Shown here: piece after piece, positions 35,726 to 44,966 of the stretch
Numbering within the stretch: position 1 is the first letter of the stretch
How the letters are laid out: every line of letters begins with the position of its first letter
Source: Muribaculaceae bacterium
Lineage (GTDB): Bacteria > Bacteroidota > Bacteroidia > Bacteroidales > Muribaculaceae
NCBI GenBank assembly: GCA_017555085.1
Contig: JAFZHD010000012.1
Coordinates: 1-64,000, forward strand
Length of the DNA: 64,000 nucleotides
Direction: 5' to 3'
Made by a program: the position numbers and the translations under genes
Notes under the pieces: model-generated
What the model saw: the letters and a program-made list of their open reading frames with translations, nothing else
Database searches by the model: none
Told to the model about the DNA's origin: nothing

Positions 35726-37204
35726 ATGCCAATGTATAAATCGCGCGCAAAAGTCAACTTGCCGGTGCTCATGAGAGTTACCGGATGGCTTTTAATGATT
35801 GAAGCGGCATTTATGTTGTTTCCGTTGTTGACTTGCCTCATCTATGGCGAGAGCGATTACATGGCATTCCTCATTGGAACAGCAATCACAGCTACTGCCG
35901 GCGGGGCAATGACATTTCTCATCAAGCCCACACGCAACGACATGGCAAAGCGCGAAGGATTTTTGCTCACGGCACTTGTGTGGGTAATCTTCTCGCTATT
36001 CGGCATGATACCCTTCCTTTTATCATCAACCCACTACTCAATTAGTGACGCATTTTTCGAAGCCATGTCGGGCTTTACCACCACAGGCGTGTCGGCATTG
36101 AGCACCGTTGAGCAACTGTCACATGGTCTGCACTTGTGGCGATGTCTGATGCAATGGATTGGCGGTATGGGGATTATCCTTTTCACACTTGCAGTGATTC
36201 CGATGCTCAACCACTCGGGCGGCATGCAGATGTTTAACGCCGAGGTTACGGGCATCACACGCGATAAAATACGTCCGCGAGTAAGCCAAACAGCCAAGAC
36301 TCTGTGGCTTATCTACTTCTTGCTTTCTATCGCATTGTGCTTGTTGCTATGGGCCGGACCAATGGACTTTTTTGACAGCATGTGCCACGCATTGAGTTCG
36401 ATGTCAACAGGAGGTTTCTCAACACGCGATGCCGGCATTGCCGCATGGGAATCAAACTATCTCAAAATTGTTCTTATCGTGTTCATGTTCATTGGCGGTA
36501 TCAACTTTGCGCTGATTTACAAGGCATCTGTGGGCGATTTCAAGAGTTTCAGAGAAAACGACTCGTTCAAAGCATACCTCAAAATTATAGGCCTTGCGCT
36601 AATCGCATATATCGCCGCAATCACATTCAGCGGACAAGCCGTTAACTGGGAATCGGTGAGCATCGACCCGCTGTTCCAAATCGTGTCGGCGTTATCATCA
36701 ACAGGCTATACGACATCGGCCTTTGAAAATTGGGGTACGACTATACTCCTCATCACATTTATCTTGATGTTCTTTGGCGCATGTGCCGGCTCAACAAGTG
36801 GTGGTGCAAAGATTGACCGATTGATATTCATGCTCAAAAACCTGCGCAACGAGGTTCACCGTTGCATACAGCCCAACGCCATCTTGTCGGTGCGTGTCAA
36901 CGGCCGCGTAATTGCGCCCGAATTGGTATCAAAGGTTATGGCATTCTTGTGGATATATGTGCTTATCATCATAGCCGGCGGAGTGATTTTGACCTCGGCG
37001 GGAATGTCAATGCCCGATGCATTCTACTCGGCATTCTCATGCGTGAGCAACACCGGTCTCACATCGGCCGTAACAGGTAACGGAAATGTTTATGCATTTA
37101 TGCCCGATGCAGGCAAGTGGTTATTAAGTTTCTTGATGCTTGTTGGCCGTCTTGAATTGTTTACCGTGCTCGTATTATTCTCACGCAGTTTCTGGCGCAA
37201 ATAA
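35726..37204 (+). CDS. trkH: Trk potassium uptake channel subunit TrkH
   Basis: A 492-residue inner-membrane channel with repeated M1-P-M2 units. Selectivity-filter-like pore segments are visible: SGFTTTGVSAL, LSSMSTGGFSTRD, ALSSTGYTTSAF and CVSNTGLTSAVTG, the four filter repeats of SKT transporters. GACAGSTSGGAKIDR is also typical. It works with the TrkA subunit encoded just upstream. The gene ends 20 bases from the convergent end of the capsule operon; no terminator is obvious between them. Confidence 0.94.
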   Translation: MPMYKSRAKVNLPVLMRVTGWLLMIEAAFMLFPLLTCLIYGESDYMAFLIGTAITATAGGAMTFLIKPTRNDMAKREGFLLTALVWVIFSLFGMIPFLLSSTHYSISDAFFEAMSGFTTTGVSALSTVEQLSHGLHLWRCLMQWIGGMGIILFTLAVIPMLNHSGGMQMFNAEVTGITRDKIRPRVSQTAKTLWLIYFLLSIALCLLLWAGPMDFFDSMCHALSSMSTGGFSTRDAGIAAWESNYLKIVLIVFMFIGGINFALIYKASVGDFKSFRENDSFKAYLKIIGLALIAYIAAITFSGQAVNWESVSIDPLFQIVSALSSTGYTTSAFENWGTTILLITFILMFFGACAGSTSGGAKIDRLIFMLKNLRNEVHRCIQPNAILSVRVNGRVIAPELVSKVMAFLWIYVLIIIAGGVILTSAGMSMPDAFYSAFSCVSNTGLTSAVTGNGNVYAFMPDAGKWLLSFLMLVGRLELFTVLVLFSRSFWRK

Positions 37205-37224
37205 CGCCGTTCTCCCCTATTTTA

Positions 37225-37596
37225 TCAAAAACTCATAAGGAACATCAAGTCTTCGCAACGGTCGCTCAATGCCCTTATAACGGCTTTTAGAGTGACAATA
37301 GACACCTCTTGGTGTGTCAACTTCGCTGTAGTTCCGTTATTATATGCTACTGACAGTTTCACGCCCAAGTCAGTTGCACCATGGGACTCTACATCATTTT
37401 CACTAATTGCCTCGGTTATTTGTGCAACAATGTCATCGCGGTCGGCAGCCGATAACATCACACGGCCGTCTTCGCGCACATCTTCAGTGCCAAAGCAGTA
37501 ATAGACATAAGAGCCGTCGATACTAACATCGGCCATCGCATATTGACGGTCGGTGACATAAAAATCTACAACTTTTACGCTATTGCAATCGACCAT
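37225..37596 (-). CDS. Hypothetical protein at the end of the capsule operon
   Basis: A 123-residue soluble protein without signal peptide or membrane helix. It reads MVDCNSVKVVDFYVTDRQYA at the start and contains YVYYCFGTEDVREDG and LSAADRDDIVAQITEAISEN. It lies 7 bases after the epimerase stop on the same strand, so it is co-transcribed with the capsule genes or at least with the epimerase. I do not recognise a family. Codon use is ordinary for the window. Confidence 0.6.
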   Translation of the reverse strand: MVDCNSVKVVDFYVTDRQYAMADVSIDGSYVYYCFGTEDVREDGRVMLSAADRDDIVAQITEAISENDVESHGATDLGVKLSVAYNNGTTAKLTHQEVSIVTLKAVIRALSDRCEDLMFLMSF

Positions 37597-37603
37597 AGCG
37601 CGA

Positions 37604-38644
37604 TTAGTCTTTCAACGGATTTTTGTCTGATTTATACCAATCGATAAAGCGCTTAATGCCTTCGTGCAGCGAAATTGACGGTTTGTAACCCACCTCTGCT
37701 TCAAGGCGCGAGGTGTCGGCATAGGTTTGATATACATCGCCTTGCTGCATGGGTAGATACTCCTTCTTTGCCTCAACGCCAATCGCGCTCTCAATCTCAT
37801 TGATAAAGTCCATCAATTTCACAGGTTGAGAGCAGCCTATGTTGTAAACCTTTGCAGGGACATTATTGGGGCAAGCGACAGCATCGGGGCATTTGTCAAC
37901 AGCCTGAATTGTGCCTTGAACAATATCGTCAATATAGGTAAAATCGCGTGAAAGGTCACCGTTGTTAAACACCTTAATGGCATCGCCCTTGCTTATGGCA
38001 TCGGCAAACAGCATCGGCGCCATATCTGGGCGTCCCCAAGGACCATATACCGTGAAATAGCGCAGCCCGGTTGTCGGCAGATTATAGAGTTTGCTATAAG
38101 AATGAGCCATAAGTTCATTGGCTTTCTTGCTTGCTGCATATAAACTGACAGGCATATCAACCTTATCATCTTCGCTGAAAGGCACTTTGTCGTTCAAGCC
38201 GTAAACCGAACTTGATGATGCATAAACCAAGTAAGCCACCGAGTGATGACGGCAACATTCCAATATGTTCATAAAGCCCACTATATTGCTATCGATATAG
38301 GCATAAGGGTTACTGATTGAATATCTTACACCGGCTTGGGCAGCGAGATTGACCACTTTGTCAAAACCTTCGGTCGCAAACAAAGCGTTGAGCGACTCTC
38401 GGTCGGTCAAATCCATCTTTACAAAGCGATAGTTGGGCAACAACACACTCTGTACCATCTCGCCATCGGCAAAATTGTTATTCTCAACCGCGATGCCACA
38501 CTCGGCCATACGGCCATATTTTAGTCGCACATCATAATAATCGTTGATATTGTCAAGACCAACGACCTCATCGCCTCGTTGGGCCAAACAAAACGCCAAT
38601 TTTGAGCCTATAAACCCGGCTGCTCCGGTTACCAATATCTTCAT
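37604..38644 (-). CDS. NAD-dependent UDP-glucuronate 4-epimerase-type enzyme
   Basis: A 346-residue short-chain dehydrogenase with MKILVTGAAGFIGSKLAF at the start, catalytic YAASKKANELMAHSY (Tyr-x3-Lys), the family segment LRYFTVYGPWGRPDMAPMLF, and DFTYIDDIVQG. The GRPDMAPM text is a mark of UDP-glucuronate epimerases (CapI/GAE type). With the UDP-glucose dehydrogenase of the same operon it would supply UDP-galacturonate. UDP-arabinose or other related epimerisations are possible alternatives. It lies 9 bases after the glycosyltransferase gene. Confidence 0.85.
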   Translation of the reverse strand: MKILVTGAAGFIGSKLAFCLAQRGDEVVGLDNINDYYDVRLKYGRMAECGIAVENNNFADGEMVQSVLLPNYRFVKMDLTDRESLNALFATEGFDKVVNLAAQAGVRYSISNPYAYIDSNIVGFMNILECCRHHSVAYLVYASSSSVYGLNDKVPFSEDDKVDMPVSLYAASKKANELMAHSYSKLYNLPTTGLRYFTVYGPWGRPDMAPMLFADAISKGDAIKVFNNGDLSRDFTYIDDIVQGTIQAVDKCPDAVACPNNVPAKVYNIGCSQPVKLMDFINEIESAIGVEAKKEYLPMQQGDVYQTYADTSRLEAEVGYKPSISLHEGIKRFIDWYKSDKNPLKD

Positions 38645-38653
38645 AAAAACGTC

Positions 38654-39493
38654 TTACTTACTTGATTTTTCCAATACCGACTTACGCAACTTGCTGCCAT
38701 AAACGCGCTTGACCACCGACACAGGCATCAATCGGAACACCAATCGAGCCAACGGATAAACATAACGCCATGTTACCGTGCCATATAGGCGACGAATACC
38801 GTTTACATAAATCTTGTATTCATTAAAAGCTTTATCGCGACTGCGACGCTTAAACACATCGCCCGCACGGCGAAAATTGATCGTGATTTCATCAACATTG
38901 CCTATTTTGTGTCCAGCACACAGAGCATCATACCACAACGCAATGTCTTGACTTGTGCGATAACGCTCATCGTAGCGCAAACCCGAGTCAAACAATCGGC
39001 GGCGCATCATCACCGTCGGGTGAGCCAATGGCGATGCCTTGTAAATATATTGCAACACCTCATCGTTGGTAAGCGGATAACGGCGCACATTCAAGCACTC
39101 GTTTTCATCGTCAAACTCTTGCAAAGCACCGCCAACGATATCCACATCGGCATGCTGTTCAAAATAGGCCACTTGACGTTCAAAACGCAAGGGGTGAGAA
39201 ATATCATCGCTATCCATTCGGGCCACAAAATCGCTCTTGATGCAGGCAATACCCCTATTGAGCGACTTGGTCAACCCTATATTTGACTCATTGACAATCA
39301 AATTTAATTTATCGCCCAATTTTTGTTGCCACGAAGCAATCACGGCCGAGAGTTCGTCGCCGACAGGACCGTCTTGAACGAGGACAATCTCATCGGGTGT
39401 GAGCGACTGCTCGTCCCACACACTCGTCAAAGCCCGATGCAAATACTCAGCCTTCTCCGACCTATAAACCGCCATCAATACCGATATGCTCAT
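38654..39493 (-). CDS. Family 2 glycosyltransferase
   Basis: 279 residues. The GT-A fold starts MSISVLMAVYRSEKAEYLHR, has the metal-binding ARMDSDDISHPLRFE motif near residue 95 (DSDD), and a later ALWYDALCAG segment. No membrane helix is clear, so it is cytoplasmic or peripheral. It would add one sugar of the repeat unit from a nucleotide donor; donor and acceptor cannot be read from sequence. Its start overlaps the previous gene's stop by four bases. Confidence 0.85.
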   Translation of the reverse strand: MSISVLMAVYRSEKAEYLHRALTSVWDEQSLTPDEIVLVQDGPVGDELSAVIASWQQKLGDKLNLIVNESNIGLTKSLNRGIACIKSDFVARMDSDDISHPLRFERQVAYFEQHADVDIVGGALQEFDDENECLNVRRYPLTNDEVLQYIYKASPLAHPTVMMRRRLFDSGLRYDERYRTSQDIALWYDALCAGHKIGNVDEITINFRRAGDVFKRRSRDKAFNEYKIYVNGIRRLYGTVTWRYVYPLARLVFRLMPVSVVKRVYGSKLRKSVLEKSSK

Positions 39494-40389
39494 AACAACT
39501 GGAAATTAGAACCTAATTCAAAATCAAATTCATCGGGCGAATATTGCACATATCCACTCCACGGATAAAATGTAATTTCGCCAAAATATATTTTGCCTTT
39601 TATATTGTAGAAATCAACCCTTGCAAACGGGAAATCTTCGGACAATTTCTCGGCAAGAGCAACCATTTCGGTTATATTTTCGGGCAAGTTGGGTGCTACA
39701 TCAAATGTCGGGTGGTCACTTCTCACACCGGGCAAAAATTCGAGTTTTTCATTCCAAAAACCTCGGCGGTGGTCCGAATATCGGTTTTTGTCAACCCACA
39801 AATAACGAAACTTGCCGTTAAAGCACATAAACTTATAGTCATCGATTGAACCATCGGCATTCTCATCGCTTTCAAGCAACTGTTCTACAATCACTTGCGA
39901 TTTTTTTGCGCCCTTATAGGCCCATTCGCGCGACACAGCATAGTATTTCTTGTTGCGCCAACTGTCAACAAGCGCAACGGTAGCCTCAACATCAATCTCA
40001 TTTTTGTCGTGGCATATATATACATTATCGCCATTTCCACCGTCGGTGGTTTTAATCACAAACTTTTGGGGCAATGACTCAAAATTAATTTCTCGGGCAT
40101 TGTCACACAACTGATACAATTCATTCAAGTATTGTATTGTGCCGAGTTTTGTTTCAACATATTGGCGTACAGCATATTTATCAACACAATCAAGCATCTG
40201 TTCGTTTCGATAAAATGCCTTATAGCACTGAATTTTTTCGGTGAAGCGTTTTGGCGACTTCATATCGGGCCAACGGTGCAATACAATATAATACTGCATC
40301 GGCAACATCAACCGATCAGGAACCCACGAAAAGGCTCTCAATATCGCATGTCGCACAGCCTGACTATGTATCAATCGTTTTATATTCAT
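39490..40389 (-). CDS. TupA-like ATP-grasp protein
   Basis: From the start MNIKRLIHSQAVRHAILRAF the protein has 299 residues. A Met 15 codons upstream would overlap the preceding gene by 41 bases and is less likely. The TupA-like ATP-grasp pattern is clear: KRFTEKIQCYKAFYRN, KFVIKTTDGGNGDNVYICHD, VEQLLES, DDYKFMCFNGKFRYLWVDKN, FPFARVDFYNIKGKIYFGEI and TFYPWSGY. TupA was linked to teichuronopeptide synthesis; many capsule loci carry relatives that probably ligate an amino acid or similar group to the glycan. The substrate here is unknown. Confidence 0.85.
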   Translation of the reverse strand: MNIKRLIHSQAVRHAILRAFSWVPDRLMLPMQYYIVLHRWPDMKSPKRFTEKIQCYKAFYRNEQMLDCVDKYAVRQYVETKLGTIQYLNELYQLCDNAREINFESLPQKFVIKTTDGGNGDNVYICHDKNEIDVEATVALVDSWRNKKYYAVSREWAYKGAKKSQVIVEQLLESDENADGSIDDYKFMCFNGKFRYLWVDKNRYSDHRRGFWNEKLEFLPGVRSDHPTFDVAPNLPENITEMVALAEKLSEDFPFARVDFYNIKGKIYFGEITFYPWSGYVQYSPDEFDFELGSNFQLL

Positions 40390-40393
40390 CGAG

Positions 40394-41242
40394 TTATTGT
40401 TTAATCGTACGTATTCCATCTTTGATTCCGGCAAAAATCGCTTTTATATATTCTTTGCGCGGAGCGACAAATAACGGATAATAAAAAGTTTTGACACTAA
40501 ATTTCACTAAATTCATGCATTTCCAATATTTAGGTACATATCTGCGATTAAGCAATCTAATAAAGTTGCGAAACTGATAATATGACCTAAAAGGTGTTGA
40601 TTTTTTGTAACTAACCGATTCGTCACAACCCTGGAAATGTGAGAACTGCAAATCACACACCACAAAAGTGTCTAATTTTGCTTTATCATGCGCTCTCCAA
40701 CACCATTCATCATCTACGCCATCAATAAACAATTCTTCTTCCATATACCCCACAACAGAGAAAGTGCTTAATTTTACCAATGAAAACGATGATACTATCG
40801 AATATACCTTATAATAGGACTTTCCGTTATTTTCAACAGTTTCCTTAATGATACTCTTTTTCACATAAGACTTTTGAGTCTTACGATTGATTGGTTGCGG
40901 GCCTATCGCAGCGATATTATATGATTTGCTTAACGACTCATAATTTTCCACCAAGAATTTTACCACATTTGCTGTGGCAACGCTATCCTGATCGCTAAAA
41001 ATAATATACTCAAATCCGGCTTTTTCAAAATATCTTATTCCGATATTTTGCGCGACTGCTATCCCCTTATTTTCCAACAACGGAATATAGTTGATTTTGT
41101 CACATTGAGGTATCTTGTGACTATTGTCAACCGATGAGTTATCAATCAGGCATATTTTATCTATTTGAGGCAATAATGCATCAAGGCCATGTTGAAGTAA
41201 CTCAAAATCGGGGTTATATAATACAATTATTGCTCCTATCAT
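40394..41242 (-). CDS. Family 2 glycosyltransferase (rhamnosyltransferase-like)
   Basis: 282 residues: MIGAIIVLYNPDFELLQHGL at the start, CLIDNSSVDNS, GIAVAQNIGIRYFEKAGFEY and IIFSDQDSV, the DxD-type site. ELFIDGVDDEWCWRAHDKAK matches the rhamnosyltransferase-like GT2 group (WbbL/RfbN type). It closely parallels the next gene (41239-42108) in layout, so the two look like diverged duplicates. The DNA is AT-richer than the flanking housekeeping genes. Overlap with the upstream gene is four bases. Confidence 0.87.
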   Translation of the reverse strand: MIGAIIVLYNPDFELLQHGLDALLPQIDKICLIDNSSVDNSHKIPQCDKINYIPLLENKGIAVAQNIGIRYFEKAGFEYIIFSDQDSVATANVVKFLVENYESLSKSYNIAAIGPQPINRKTQKSYVKKSIIKETVENNGKSYYKVYSIVSSFSLVKLSTFSVVGYMEEELFIDGVDDEWCWRAHDKAKLDTFVVCDLQFSHFQGCDESVSYKKSTPFRSYYQFRNFIRLLNRRYVPKYWKCMNLVKFSVKTFYYPLFVAPRKEYIKAIFAGIKDGIRTIKQ

Positions 41243-42108
41243 ATTTTGGCATATATACTTTTATCGTTCTTAAATCCCGCTGAAATACCTTTCAGCATAT
41301 TTTTCAAGATTTTGCATCCGAGTTTAATAACAATCGGGAAATAAAATAGTCTCAAAAAATACTTGACTCCCACATTGCGTTTCCAAGCAAACGGCACATA
41401 ATCTCGACGGCACAGCCACATATAGTTTCTATATTGATAGAAATAACGAATCGGTGCAGAAATCAATATGCTGTAACCACCAATCTTGATTTCGCGCTGC
41501 CCAACATTATGTTTCAGTTGAATTTTATTGGTTATACCCGAAACATATCCTTTGCGTGATGCACGCCAACACCATTCAAAATCAACGGCATCAATAAAGA
41601 GATTTTCATCAAGACCGCCGATGACATCAATCTTACTTAATGCCACGCAAGAGCCCGAACTAATAATCTCACGTCTTTGTTGAAAACCATTATCGACAGT
41701 TTCATATTTGTGAAACACCGACTTGTATTCTTCATCGGTTTTCTCGTTATAAACCGTCGGGCCTAACAAGAACAAATTATTGACATCTTTTTCAATCAGC
41801 ATATACTGCTTTACCATTTCGCTCACAAATTGCGTCTCAACAGCACTATCTTGGTCAAAGAAAACGACATGAGAGCAACCTGCCTCTTTGGCTTTGGCTA
41901 TTCCGATATTTTGAGCATAGGCAATACCTTTATTTCCCACCAACGGAATATATTGACAATCCTCCGTTGCGAAATGTGCGCTATTATCAACAGCCGAATT
42001 ATCCACCAATATCAATCGACACACACCATTAACCCGACTAACAGTTTGTTTGACCAAACTCAAATCGGGGTTATACAACACTATTATTACCGCAGCCTCA
42101 TTGCCCAT
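41239..42108 (-). CDS. Family 2 glycosyltransferase (rhamnosyltransferase-like)
   Basis: 289 residues from MGNEAAVIIVLYNPDLSLVK; the frame extends 21 codons further upstream, into the EpsG gene, without family resemblance. Key parts are LILVDNSAVDNS, GIAYAQNIGIAKAKEAGCSH, VVFFDQDSAVE and NLFIDAVDFEWCWRASRKG. It shares these with its downstream neighbour. The donor sugar is uncertain: the window has RmlA/B/C but no RmlD, so a dTDP-rhamnose donor would need rmlD elsewhere. Confidence 0.87.
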   Translation of the reverse strand: MGNEAAVIIVLYNPDLSLVKQTVSRVNGVCRLILVDNSAVDNSAHFATEDCQYIPLVGNKGIAYAQNIGIAKAKEAGCSHVVFFDQDSAVETQFVSEMVKQYMLIEKDVNNLFLLGPTVYNEKTDEEYKSVFHKYETVDNGFQQRREIISSGSCVALSKIDVIGGLDENLFIDAVDFEWCWRASRKGYVSGITNKIQLKHNVGQREIKIGGYSILISAPIRYFYQYRNYMWLCRRDYVPFAWKRNVGVKYFLRLFYFPIVIKLGCKILKNMLKGISAGFKNDKSIYAKI

Positions 42109-42109
42109 A

Positions 42110-43150
42110 TCAATACATTTTATAGACTTCATCTCCAAACATTTGAAGTCGATACAAACAATACAAGACATTAAATGCGACTATCGCCAAAATAAAAGTT
42201 CGGCCCTTTTTATCGACCTTCATAAGTTGAGGTATCAGCAACAATTCAAGGGCTACGATACCATAGGCCATTCGGTAAGATGTCGGCATAATCGACACCA
42301 AACACAAGAACAAAACGCCAAAGCAAAACAACCTTGACAAGAAGTTTCGCGATAACACCTTATATGAATAAACAGCGACAGCACATGTGGGCACCAACAT
42401 CGGGATAAGCCCAAATAGTGTTCTTGACAACTCTATTTTATAATCGGTATAGTGTGAGTATTTGTCCAAACCTAATATCGGATTTTTCTCTAACAGTCTA
42501 ATCAAGTCTTGGATAAATGCCACCTCCGAGAACACCAACGCAAACGCCAATGCGCATGTCATCAAAATTAGCATCAATTTGTTGGACATTTTCACATAAT
42601 AGGCCAACACAATCAACGGCACATATATCAATGAGCTTGAATGAAACCCAATCGCTATCAACATACAAATCAGCGCTTTCCAATACTTTTTGTCATCAAT
42701 AAGCAAATATGCCCACAATAAGAATGGCGTTGAGATTGATTGACGAACAATGTTCATCGTTTCCAAGAAATAAGAGTTATAGGCAACGATAAACAAAAGC
42801 ACTGACAATGAGAAATCAAAACTTCGGCGCTTAAATAGCCAAAACAGCGGAATATAAGCTAGCAACGACATTATAAATTGGGCATCATAAGGCGACAAGT
42901 CCATATCGCGCATCGTCTTCACCAACCAATAAAATATCGGTTCATCAGCATAATATTCCAATAAACGGGGCGAGTTATAGATAGTCAAATACATTGAGGT
43001 ATCAGCACCTACCGATTCGTGTCGAAAGGCACACACCACAAACATTGCGAGCATCAGCAACATGCTAACAACATTGCCAATTACTTTATATTTGCCTTTG
43101 AAACAGCACGCAAATACCGCAATTACTACTATGACTATATATATACTCAT
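42110..43150 (-). CDS. EpsG-family polysaccharide polymerase-like membrane protein
   Basis: 346 residues with about ten hydrophobic helices. The family features are ACCFKGKYKVIGNVVSM-type text near the start, FRHESVGADTSMYLTIYN (R-x-x-x-G-x-D-T-x-x-Y, the EpsG hallmark) near 50, and ETMNIVRQSISTPFLLWAYL near 130. It probably works as the Wzy-type polymerase that joins repeat units on the periplasmic side. It is the only polymerase candidate in the operon. Neighbouring genes abut within 2 bases. Confidence 0.82.
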   Translation of the reverse strand: MSIYIVIVVIAVFACCFKGKYKVIGNVVSMLLMLAMFVVCAFRHESVGADTSMYLTIYNSPRLLEYYADEPIFYWLVKTMRDMDLSPYDAQFIMSLLAYIPLFWLFKRRSFDFSLSVLLFIVAYNSYFLETMNIVRQSISTPFLLWAYLLIDDKKYWKALICMLIAIGFHSSSLIYVPLIVLAYYVKMSNKLMLILMTCALAFALVFSEVAFIQDLIRLLEKNPILGLDKYSHYTDYKIELSRTLFGLIPMLVPTCAVAVYSYKVLSRNFLSRLFCFGVLFLCLVSIMPTSYRMAYGIVALELLLIPQLMKVDKKGRTFILAIVAFNVLYCLYRLQMFGDEVYKMY

Positions 43151-43152
43151 TC

Positions 43153-44307
43153 CTATCTCTTTTGTGCTTTCTTGACATTTGGATAGTAATCAAATGTCTC
43201 TTGGAGTATTCTTTTGGGGCATCTTTTCATATACTGAACATAATACCCAAACGGAATTTTCACTTTTTCCTTTAGATGAGATTCACTTACTACCTCATTG
43301 TAAACATCTTGATATAACTCAACCATTTTTACAGGAGAGAAATCGACACAGACAGTTTGTCGTGCACACTCCCCTATCTTTTTTCGGTATTCAAAATCGG
43401 CCGCTAATTTTTCGGCATACGCCACAAATTCGGCAGCATTATTTGCTATAAATCCGTTTTTGCCGTGTTCAAATCTTTCCTTCGGAGCCTCACAGCCCAT
43501 ATACACCACGGGCTTTCTCATATTCATTGCCAAGCCCAAATTTGCGTCAATCGATGCATGAGAATCTTTGGGGATATAATATAATACCACATCAAATGAT
43601 TTGCACACATCAAACCATTTATTAAACGGCAACATACCGTGAAGCACAACATTATCTCGCTTTTCGGCCTCTTTTGACACCCAATTATCGCCTTTGGGAA
43701 CGCCTGCAATGTGAAATTCTTTATTGGGGACATTTATCGCATCAAAGATTTCAAACATATCTCTTGGACACTTTGACAATGTAGTACCACGGCCAAAAAT
43801 TATTTTACCGTCAGTTCTTTGGATATATTCAATATCTTGTGTGTTGTCTATGTCGTCAGAATTACAAAAATATATCTGCGCCTTTTTGCTTTCAGGCACA
43901 AAACTCAATATGGAATCGTTGTATGAAGCCTTATCTATCATAACGAAACAGTCGGTTTTCTTTATTTCGTATGGGCTCATTAACAACGATTTATATGATG
44001 GTCGTTGACAAATTGATGTAACAACCGGCAGTTTCAAGCCTTTCTTTTTTAATGAGGCTAAAAATTGGCATAACACATTTGATGATGTGCCCTTGAAGTA
44101 ATGTATCAAGTCATATTCCTTAAAATCCATCTGCTGAAATTCGTCACTGCCATATTCAACAACATTCAAGTCCGATTTTTGGGCATAGTTCCACTTTGCA
44201 ACAATCAAATGTTTATTGCCGTCGCCACGCTCCTTGACATAATTGGCCAAAGCATCGCTTACACCGTCGCCGTCCTTGTATAATGACAATAGGAATATAA
44301 TTCTCAT
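43153..44307 (-). CDS. GT-B type glycosyltransferase (family 4-like)
   Basis: 384 residues, starting MRIIFLLSLYKDGDGVSDAL. It has a two-domain layout: an N-terminal acceptor half with DLIHYFKGTSSNVLCQFLAS, and a C-terminal half with KIIFGRGTTLSKCPRDMFEI, EFHIAGVPKGDNW, DVVLYYIPKDSHASIDANLG and RKPVVYMGCEAPKERFEHGK, which together resemble family 4 transferases. The usual EGFG/ExxE motif is altered, so assignment to a family is less firm than for the GT2 genes. The DNA is AT-rich, with rare codons, as often in capsule cores. Confidence 0.7.
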   Translation of the reverse strand: MRIIFLLSLYKDGDGVSDALANYVKERGDGNKHLIVAKWNYAQKSDLNVVEYGSDEFQQMDFKEYDLIHYFKGTSSNVLCQFLASLKKKGLKLPVVTSICQRPSYKSLLMSPYEIKKTDCFVMIDKASYNDSILSFVPESKKAQIYFCNSDDIDNTQDIEYIQRTDGKIIFGRGTTLSKCPRDMFEIFDAINVPNKEFHIAGVPKGDNWVSKEAEKRDNVVLHGMLPFNKWFDVCKSFDVVLYYIPKDSHASIDANLGLAMNMRKPVVYMGCEAPKERFEHGKNGFIANNAAEFVAYAEKLAADFEYRKKIGECARQTVCVDFSPVKMVELYQDVYNEVVSESHLKEKVKIPFGYYVQYMKRCPKRILQETFDYYPNVKKAQKR

Positions 44308-44312
44308 TTTTC

Positions 44313-44966
44313 TTACTTTTTATTCTCTATAATAACCCCGGGCATACCTATCACTCGCGAATTTGCCGGTACTGGTTTGGTTACCAATGTACGAGCCGCA
44401 AGAAACGAATTCTGACCGATTGTACCGACCTTGCCCGATATAGTTAACACGCCTTGACCTACAAACACATTATCCTCAATCGTAGTATAAGCGCCAATAG
44501 TCGAACTGCCCGCTATAAAGCAGTTACAGCCAATCGTGCAAGTATGAGATATATCGGCATTTGATAGTATTATTGTGTTTTGCTTCACAACAGTGTCGGC
44601 CTGAACATACACAAACGGAGAGATATACACCGCAACTGGCGAAATTGTCGCAAATCGCGACACCACAGCTGTCGGGTGAATCATTGAAGGCACATTACCG
44701 CCAAGGGCCAAAATCTTGGCAAGCAATTGAGTGCGAATTTCGTTATCGCCCATTGTGAGCATGAAATTCATGCCTTCAAGCGACCCGCGAGCAAACAAAT
44801 CATCAAACGAGCCAATGATTTCATAACCATGGTCTATTTCGCCTGTTCGTGTATCATTATAGTGATACAATCCCTTGATTTTATATCCGCAAGCCTCGGC
44901 CAAGTCAATAGATACAGGTGTATTATGACCTATGCCTAACGCATATATTTCTTTTTCGTGCTGCAT
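44313..44966 (-). CDS. NeuD/PglD/VioB-type sugar O- or N-acetyltransferase
   Basis: 217 residues. The N-terminal Rossmann-like part (YALGIGHNTPVSIDLAEACG, YHYNDTRTGEIDHGYEIIGS) is followed by a left-handed beta helix of hexapeptide repeats (VVKQNTIILSNADISHTCTI, GAYTTIEDNVFVGQGV) and a closing PANSRVIGMPG. NeuD and PglD/VioB relatives acetylate a sialic acid or a 4-amino sugar nucleotide. Because it overlaps a DegT aminotransferase gene by one base, acetylation of a freshly made 4-amino-deoxy sugar is the best guess. Confidence 0.85.
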   Translation of the reverse strand: MQHEKEIYALGIGHNTPVSIDLAEACGYKIKGLYHYNDTRTGEIDHGYEIIGSFDDLFARGSLEGMNFMLTMGDNEIRTQLLAKILALGGNVPSMIHPTAVVSRFATISPVAVYISPFVYVQADTVVKQNTIILSNADISHTCTIGCNCFIAGSSTIGAYTTIEDNVFVGQGVLTISGKVGTIGQNSFLAARTLVTKPVPANSRVIGMPGVIIENKK

